Assembly (NCBI GenBank): GCA_029987245.1 | Contig: DALTWG010000055.1 | Span: 1-10,442, forward strand | Direction of reading: 5' to 3' | DNA from: Methanocorpusculum sp. | Lineage (GTDB): Archaea > Halobacteriota > Methanomicrobia > Methanomicrobiales > Methanocorpusculaceae | Length of the DNA stretch: 10,442 nucleotides | Shown here: positions 5,993 through 10,442 of the stretch, piece by piece | Layout: every line of letters starts with the position of its first letter | Position numbering within the stretch: the first letter of the stretch is position 1 | Notes under the pieces: model-generated | Told to the model about the DNA's origin: nothing | Database searches by the model: none | The model's input: only the letters and a program-made list of their open reading frames with translations | Made by a program: the position numbers and the translations under genes

Positions 5993-6571
5993 ATGTACCG
6001 ATTCGCAATCCTCGGACACAAAGCAGTCACCACGCCGGACTTCTCCTTAAATGACATGCCCGGCGCCGCAGGACGCATGGATGTAATGTGCCGCTGCGTC
6101 AACACCTCGTTTTTCTTAAGCCATGATTTGCGGCGAAACACCGAATGCTACCTCATCTTAACCGGCGGCGCGGAGGCACCCAAAACCCTTCGCTTCAGCG
6201 GCGAGACAATACGCTCGCTCAACCCCGACGAGCGAAGCGCCGGCGCCCTCATTAAAAAAGGTCTGACGAAACCGGCAGAACCCGACTTTGCCAAAGCAGC
6301 CGACGGCATCTATATCAGAGCCGGCGGACTCAAAGAACTCCTTGCGGAGTTCAGTTTCGCCCTCCTGGACGAAAACGGCACCGACATCCGCGAAGCAGAG
6401 ACGCTTCCGGAAAACTTCCTCTTAAGTGACCACATGAACTTCACCCCGGAGGAAGAGGAACTCATTAAAGACCTGCCGAAATATTCCGTCGGTCCGCGTA
6501 TTTTGCACGCAGACCACACCATCACCGTCTTATTAAATGAACTCGACCGGCGCGAGGCGAAACACGAATGA
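5993..6571 (+). CDS. trmY: tRNA (pseudouridine(54)-N1)-methyltransferase TrmY
   Basis: TrmY uses S-adenosylmethionine to methylate N1 of pseudouridine 54 in archaeal tRNA, giving the m1-pseudouridine that takes the place of the ribothymidine of bacteria. The 192-residue product shows the family pattern: FAILGHKAVTTPDFSLND (4-21), MPGAAGRMDVMCRCVNTSFF (22-41), LSHDLRR (42-48), KTLRFSG (64-70), SLNPDERSAGALIKK (75-89), and the C-terminal SPOUT-knot region LLSDHMNFTPEEEELI (143-158) with LHADHTITVLLNELDRRE (171-188). An in-frame TTG at 5942 lies inside the preceding terminator, so I take the ATG at 5993, which matches the family N-terminus. There is no clear ribosome binding site. The stop overlaps the pus10 start by four bases (ATGA), coupling it to the enzyme that makes its substrate. 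Confidence 0.95.
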   Translation: MYRFAILGHKAVTTPDFSLNDMPGAAGRMDVMCRCVNTSFFLSHDLRRNTECYLILTGGAEAPKTLRFSGETIRSLNPDERSAGALIKKGLTKPAEPDFAKAADGIYIRAGGLKELLAEFSFALLDENGTDIREAETLPENFLLSDHMNFTPEEEELIKDLPKYSVGPRILHADHTITVLLNELDRREAKHE

Positions 6572-7812
6572 CCGAACCAAAAACCACCCTCCTTGAAGAC
6601 GTGCATAAAATACTCGAATACGGCGACATCTGCGACCACTGCCTGGGAAGACTCTTTGCCAAACGCTCCTTCGGCCTTACCAACGTCGAACGCGGACACG
6701 CCCTTCGCACAGCCCACGCGCTTGCCTACAACATACCCTTCAAAGAATACGAACACGGAACCTGCTGGGTCTGCGGCGACCTCTTCGATGAAATCCCCCG
6801 CTTTGCAGAGCGCGCGGTGCAGGCAGTCGAAGGCATCTCCCATGACACCTTTGTCATAGGCACCCGCGTGCCCCCCATGATGACCGAATCCGAAGAAATG
6901 CTCTGGACCGACCTGGCTTTGGAAAACCCCGAACCGCTCAAATCAGAGATGAACCGCGAGGTGGGCAAAGCAGTTGCCGCGCTCAACGGCAAAACCGGCG
7001 ACCCGAAAAACCCCCAGGTCACCGCCATATTAAACATCCCCGACGACGAAATCGAAGTCCAGATAGCCTCCGTATACTTCTACGGCCGCTACTTAAAGTA
7101 CGAACGCGGCATCCCCCAGACCCACTGGGACTGCCGCGCATGCAAAGGAAAGGGCTGTGAAAAGTGCAATTTCACCGGAAAACAGTACCCGACCTCGGTC
7201 GAAGAACTCATCGCAGAAGCCCCGAAACAGTTATTCGCGGCAGATGCGGGCGTTTTGCACGGAGCGGGAAGAGAAGATATCGATGCGCTCTGCATCGGCA
7301 CAGGCCGCCCCTTTGTGATGGAAATGACCAACCCTCATGTCCGCTCTGTCGACTTAAAAGAACTCGAAACAGCCATCAATTCCGCCGCAGGAGGCAGAGT
7401 CGGCGTCCGACTCGAAAAATGGTCCGACAAAAAAACAGTAGAAATGCTTAAATCACACAAAGGACATAAAACATACAGGATTCTAGTCTCGATAGATAAT
7501 TCTATCTCCTGCGAAACGGTCCAAAATGCAGTTTCAAGCCTGAAGGGCGTCTGGATTGACCAGCGCACGCCGGAAAGGGTTTCTCACCGGCGTGCCGATT
7601 TAGTCCGCAGAAGACAGGTTGTCGACATCAGTGTGATTGGTGAGGAAAACGGGCTCTGGCGCCTTGAAGTCGTCGGAGACTCCGGTCTTTACATCAAAGA
7701 ACTGATATCAGGAGACAATGGTCGTACAAGCCCGAGTCTTGCAGAAATCCTCAAGTCGCCTGCGCGCGTCACTGAACTTGACGTCATACAGGTTGACGGG
7801 CTGAATGAATAA
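6568..7812 (+). CDS. pus10: tRNA pseudouridine synthase Pus10
   Basis: Archaeal Pus10 converts uridines 54 and 55 of the tRNA T-loop to pseudouridine. The 414-residue product has the two expected parts. The N-terminal accessory part carries a CxxC pair at C22/C25 (CDHCLGRLF) and a second pair at C66/C69 (CWVCG), a likely zinc site. The C-terminal catalytic part contains GAGREDIDALCIGTGRPFVM (232-251), where D237 aligns best with the catalytic aspartate of pseudouridine synthases. A further cysteine knuckle, CRACKGKGCEKCNFTGK (189-205), is typical of the family. NGRTSPSLAEIL (384-395) resembles the conserved C-terminal block. The start overlaps the trmY stop by four bases. Fifteen bases separate it from rpl21e. 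Its codons favour C in the third position. Confidence 0.96.
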   Translation: MTEPKTTLLEDVHKILEYGDICDHCLGRLFAKRSFGLTNVERGHALRTAHALAYNIPFKEYEHGTCWVCGDLFDEIPRFAERAVQAVEGISHDTFVIGTRVPPMMTESEEMLWTDLALENPEPLKSEMNREVGKAVAALNGKTGDPKNPQVTAILNIPDDEIEVQIASVYFYGRYLKYERGIPQTHWDCRACKGKGCEKCNFTGKQYPTSVEELIAEAPKQLFAADAGVLHGAGREDIDALCIGTGRPFVMEMTNPHVRSVDLKELETAINSAAGGRVGVRLEKWSDKKTVEMLKSHKGHKTYRILVSIDNSISCETVQNAVSSLKGVWIDQRTPERVSHRRADLVRRRQVVDISVIGEENGLWRLEVVGDSGLYIKELISGDNGRTSPSLAEILKSPARVTELDVIQVDGLNE

Positions 7813-7827
7813 AAGGAGTAATGAAAA

Positions 7828-8121
7828 ATGGCACACCACAACGGTATTAAAAAAGGCACCAGATATAAGTTACAAAAGACTCTCCGCACCCGCGGAATGC
7901 CGAATGTAACCAAGAGCATTCAGGAATTCGAAGAAGGACAGAAGGTCCACATCGTCTTAGACGCAAGCGTTCAGAAAGGCATGCCGCACCCGAGATTCCA
8001 CGGTAAAACCGGAACCATCGTCGGCAAGCGCGGACGCGCCTGGCTTCTTGAAATCAAAGACGGCAATGCAACCAAGACTGTCATTGCAAGACCGCAGCAC
8101 CTTACGGCGCAGAAATACTAA
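7828..8121 (+). CDS. rpl21e: Large ribosomal subunit protein eL21
   Basis: A ribosomal protein of the archaeal and eukaryotic large subunit with no bacterial counterpart. The 97-residue product is basic and shows the family features: GIKKGTRYKLQKTLRTRGMP near the N-terminus (6-25), a central FEEGQKVHIVLD (34-45), and PRFHGKTGTIVGKRGRAWLL (55-74), a KOW-like beta-barrel stretch. The ATG at 7828 follows an AAAGGAG ribosome binding site (7812-7818) by nine bases. An out-of-frame ATG at 7821 lies too close to that site and is ignored. It starts 15 bases after pus10 and is followed by a short AT-rich gap before rpo4. The link of eL21 with rpo4 is common in Euryarchaeota. Confidence 0.97.
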   Translation: MAHHNGIKKGTRYKLQKTLRTRGMPNVTKSIQEFEEGQKVHIVLDASVQKGMPHPRFHGKTGTIVGKRGRAWLLEIKDGNATKTVIARPQHLTAQKY

Positions 8122-8130
8122 ACCCCAAAT

Positions 8131-8154
8131 ACTTATTTTATTATAAATTCGGAG
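8131..8154 (+). promoter_or_regulatory. AT-rich gap with ribosome binding site before rpo4
   Basis: The 39-base gap between rpl21e and rpo4 contains ACTTATTTTATTATAAATT (8131-8149), then GGAG (8151-8154) six bases before the rpo4 ATG. The GGAG is a plausible ribosome binding site, so rpo4 can be translated from a shared message. The first TATA-like element is also centred about 25 bases before the ATG, which would allow an internal promoter giving a leaderless rpo4 message. I cannot decide between them. Confidence 0.35.
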
Positions 8155-8160
8155 TCTGAC

Positions 8161-8532
8161 ATGAAAGTAAAGAAAATCTTACAGGAAGACATGATGTCTT
8201 TACCGGAACTTCGTGAGGAATTAATCACGATTCGCGATGAGCGTGCCGGACCGGAAGAAGATGCAGAAGGAAGCGCACGCACCCTTTCCTATGAACTGCG
8301 TAAAAGTATCGATCATGCAGACACTCTGTCCAAATGCAGTGTTGAAACCGGAAAAGAGCTCTATGACGAACTGATGCAGCTGGAAAAAATCAAGCCGGAA
8401 ATTGCAGCAAGAATTGTCAACATTTTCCCCAAAAGCCGCGAAGAAGTCCGTGCAATCTATGCAAAAGAGCGCTTTTCTCTTATCCCGGAAGATGTCGATC
8501 AGATTTTAGACATTATCCACAAATACGAGTGA
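8161..8532 (+). CDS. rpoF: DNA-directed RNA polymerase subunit Rpo4 (RpoF, Rpb4 homologue)
   Basis: Rpo4 pairs with Rpo7 to form the stalk of archaeal RNA polymerase, which aids open-complex formation, processivity and RNA binding. The 123-residue product begins MKVKKIL and has SLPELREEL (13-21), an acidic stretch (31-36), and the LSYELRKSIDHADTLSKCS helix pair (42-60). An HRDC-like C-terminal helical region (about 65-123) includes LEKIKPEIAARIVNIFPKSR (74-93) and IPEDVDQILDII (108-119). Length and pattern fit the archaeal family. The gene lies six bases before the DUF655 gene, in the same reading frame, so the two are probably cotranscribed. The rpo7 partner is not in this window. Confidence 0.94.
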   Translation: MKVKKILQEDMMSLPELREELITIRDERAGPEEDAEGSARTLSYELRKSIDHADTLSKCSVETGKELYDELMQLEKIKPEIAARIVNIFPKSREEVRAIYAKERFSLIPEDVDQILDIIHKYE

Positions 8533-8538
8533 AGCCGC

Positions 8539-9114
8539 ATGCCGCCAAAAACAGACAGAGCAGATAAGAAGGAAGTTGAGGCTGTCGTACTTGACTATCT
8601 CCAGTGGGGATATGCATCAGACAAGCGCCCCTTGAACCAAAGAGAGCCGGTTATTCTTGCAGTCGGTGTCGACCAGTTCAAACTTCTGGAACTTATCGCC
8701 AAAAAAGATGTGACGGTCAATCTTCATGACAGAGTCTATATCGGTGACGGGCTGCGCCCGCAGGTCGAGCGTGTCAAGCGTCGGATTGCATACAGTGAAC
8801 TTACCCCTACGGCAAAAGGTGAGCTGGAAGTGGTCGTTGACGCCCTGGTAAAAGAGACTGAGCCGCGGTTTGTGGAATTCTACAACACGGCTGTTCCTAT
8901 CAGTCTGAAGATGCACATGCTCAATCTTTTACCGGGTTTTGGCAAGAAGTCGCTTAATGACACGCTTGCCGAGCGCCAGAAAAAGCCGTTTGAGAGTTTT
9001 GACGATATGCGCGCGCGTATTAAGTCGATGAAGCCGGAGAAGTTTATCCGTGAAAGAATTCTTCTCGAACTTGAGGAGCCGGACGAGAAGTATCACGTCT
9101 TTACCTCCAAATAA
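8539..9114 (+). CDS. DUF655 family protein, probable nucleic-acid binder of unknown function
   Basis: I recognise this as the archaeal DUF655 family. No biochemical role is established to my knowledge. The 191-residue product starts with a charged segment (1-12). Residues about 15-100 are predicted to form a beta-rich, OB-like domain, including VVLDYLQWGY (16-25), PVILAVGVDQFKLLEL (37-52) and HDRVYIGDG (63-71). A helix-hairpin-helix-like part follows (about 127-161) with MLNLLPGFGKKSLNDTLAER (127-146), where the LPGFGKK turn is the classical hairpin. Such modules usually bind RNA or DNA without sequence preference. It starts six bases after the rpo4 stop with only a weak GAGTGA site overlapping that stop, and rsmA follows after nine bases. 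Context suggests a role in transcription, tRNA or ribosome work; this is inference. Confidence 0.9.
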   Translation: MPPKTDRADKKEVEAVVLDYLQWGYASDKRPLNQREPVILAVGVDQFKLLELIAKKDVTVNLHDRVYIGDGLRPQVERVKRRIAYSELTPTAKGELEVVVDALVKETEPRFVEFYNTAVPISLKMHMLNLLPGFGKKSLNDTLAERQKKPFESFDDMRARIKSMKPEKFIRERILLELEEPDEKYHVFTSK

Positions 9115-9123
9115 TTCTTTTTT

Positions 9124-9900
9124 ATGGGCGCTTCTTTTGACCAGCATTTTTTGTGCGACGCTGATGCGGTAGAAAAAATTGCTGAGGTTATCCCGGTCAA
9201 AGACCGGACGGTTCTTGAAATCGGTCCGGGGGGCGGGGTGCTGACGCGGGCGCTTCTTGACCGGGGGGCGGTTGTTCACGCGGTTGAGCTGGACAAAAAA
9301 CTTCTTGCAAATCTTGAGAGCCGGTTTGCGGATGAGCTTGCCTGCGGTCGGTTTTCCATCACAGTAGGGGATGCTTCAAAGGTTGCTCTGCCGGAGTATG
9401 AGATTGTTATTGCAAATCTGCCGTATTCGATTTCGTCCAAGATTACGTTCCGCCTTCTGGAAGAGGGTTTTGAGTGCGCCGTTTTGATGTATCAGCTGGA
9501 GTTTGCAAAGCGGATGGCTGCGCCGTCGGGTGACGGGGAGTACGGGCGGCTTTCGGTGATGTGTCAGACGTATGCTGATGTGGAGTTTGTGATGGAGCTT
9601 GCACCGGAATCGTTCTCTCCGCCGCCTGAGGTCTGGTCGGCGGTGGTGAAAATCACGCCTCATGAGCCGCCGCAGAAGATTTTCAACAGAAAGGTCCATG
9701 CGGATGTGGTGCGGGAGTGTTTTTCGCACCGGCGTAAAACGGTGCGCAACTGTCTGAAAGGGCTTGCGTCAGTTTACGGCAAAGATACCGCGGCGCGTCT
9801 TTCTGCGGCGCTTCCGGATTCGGTGCTTGACGCCCGGCCGGAAAAGCTTTCCGTGACTGATTTTATCAGCATTGCCAATCTGTTAGCGGGCATGCTATGA
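9124..9900 (+). CDS. rsmA: 16S rRNA dimethyladenosine transferase RsmA (KsgA/Dim1 family)
   Basis: RsmA dimethylates two adjacent adenosines in the 3'-terminal hairpin of 16S rRNA, a late checkpoint in small-subunit assembly. The 258-residue product shows DQHFL (6-10), the SAM-binding EIGPGGGVLT (32-41) followed by VELDK (54-58), the catalytic NLPYSISS (98-105), the FSPPPEVWSAVV block (164-175), and the C-terminal FSHRRKTVRN (200-209) with RPEKLSV (238-244). The N-terminus is short, as is usual in archaea. The ATG at 9124 is preceded directly by a T-run (9118-9123) and has no ribosome binding site, so it may be read from upstream ribosomes. The stop overlaps the next start by four bases (ATGA). 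Third positions favour G and T, unlike trmY and pus10. Confidence 0.97.
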   Translation: MGASFDQHFLCDADAVEKIAEVIPVKDRTVLEIGPGGGVLTRALLDRGAVVHAVELDKKLLANLESRFADELACGRFSITVGDASKVALPEYEIVIANLPYSISSKITFRLLEEGFECAVLMYQLEFAKRMAAPSGDGEYGRLSVMCQTYADVEFVMELAPESFSPPPEVWSAVVKITPHEPPQKIFNRKVHADVVRECFSHRRKTVRNCLKGLASVYGKDTAARLSAALPDSVLDARPEKLSVTDFISIANLLAGML

Positions 9901-10442
9901 AGTACGATGCAGGTCAGGTCTATCCGCCGTCGGAGGATACATGGCTATTGCTTGGCGCGGCTGAGAGGGAGGTGCGTTTTTCGGATGCAGTATGTGAAAT
10001 CGGCTGCGGTTCGGGGGCGGTTTCTGCCGGGATTATGCATAAGTGCGCCCGGCTTGCGGCGGTGGATATCAATCCGCACGCCGTTGTGTGTGCGCGTGAA
10101 AAAGGTGTTGATGCGCGCCTTGGCGATATGTTTTCGCCGTTTGCGGCATCCGATGTCTTTGATTTGATTTTGTTTAATGCGCCTTATCTGCCGACGGCGC
10201 CTGAGGAGCGGGTGGATGACTGGCTTGAGTATGCTTTGGACGGGGGCGCTGACGGGCGCGAGCCGCTGCGGCGGTTTTTGCCACAGGCGGTTTTGCATCT
10301 GGCGCCAAAAGGGCGCATTCTGCTTTTGATTTCGTCGCTTACGAGCGTGGAGGAGGTGGTTTCGCTTGCGAACGCATACGGGCTGGAAGCAGTGGTTTTT
10401 GCTGAAGAGGTGCAGGAGGACGGGGAGCGGCTGGTGGTGCTG
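9897..10442 (+). CDS. HemK2/Mtq2-like protein methyltransferase, 3' end cut
   Basis: Probably the archaeal relative of eukaryotic HEMK2/Mtq2, which methylates the glutamine of the GGQ motif in the class I release factor with a Trm112 partner. The window gives 182 codons with no stop; family members are around 190-200 residues, so little is missing. The N-terminus reads VYPPSEDTWLLL (8-19), close to the family YxPxEDT/S pattern. The SAM motif is EIGCGSG (34-40), followed by VDINPHA (56-62). The substrate motif, usually NPPY, reads NAPY here (94-97), then LDGGADGREP (114-123) as in HemK proteins. The ATG overlaps the rsmA stop by four bases. Pairing with RsmA suggests joint control of ribosome and release-factor maturation. 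Other substrates cannot be excluded. Confidence 0.88.
   Translation, partial: MKYDAGQVYPPSEDTWLLLGAAEREVRFSDAVCEIGCGSGAVSAGIMHKCARLAAVDINPHAVVCAREKGVDARLGDMFSPFAASDVFDLILFNAPYLPTAPEERVDDWLEYALDGGADGREPLRRFLPQAVLHLAPKGRILLLISSLTSVEEVVSLANAYGLEAVVFAEEVQEDGERLVVL

Overview
The window comes from a methanogenic archaeon. The minus strand of the left third carries the methyl-coenzyme M reductase operon (mcrB-mcrD-mcrC-mcrG-mcrA), and the right half holds archaeal information-processing genes (TrmY, Pus10, eL21, Rpo4). Protein flavour, moderate GC content and the mcrBDCGA order suggest Methanomicrobiales, perhaps Methanocorpusculum. The genus is an impression, not a demonstrated assignment.

Layout. 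Positions 1-3581, minus strand: mcrA (N-terminal 120 codons only, cut by the window edge), mcrG, mcrC, mcrD and mcrB, read right to left and tightly packed. Positions 3582-4199: a 618-base divergent intergenic region. Its mcr-proximal half holds several inverted repeats that could fold in a long mcr leader. Its other half holds an operator-like palindrome and an AT-rich promoter candidate. Positions 4200-5930, plus: a 576-residue acyl-CoA synthetase-like AMP-forming ligase, ended by a clear hairpin plus T-run. Positions 5993-10442, plus: trmY, pus10, rpl21e, rpo4 (rpoF), a DUF655 gene, rsmA (ksgA) and a HemK2/Mtq2-like methyltransferase cut by the window end. Several of these genes overlap by 4 bases or lie within a few bases of each other.

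How the genes work together. The mcr genes encode the three subunits of the last enzyme of methanogenesis plus accessory proteins McrC and McrD. The right-hand block is about making and tuning the gene-expression machinery. Pus10 makes pseudouridine in the tRNA T-loop and TrmY methylates the pseudouridine at position 54. eL21 and RsmA serve the large and small ribosomal subunits, Rpo4 belongs to the RNA polymerase stalk, and the last gene probably methylates a translation factor. DUF655 sits inside this block without a known function.

I found no mobile element, CRISPR array, tRNA or rRNA. The least explained parts are the structured mcr leader, the divergent promoter region, the DUF655 gene, and a change in strand composition along the right-hand gene block.
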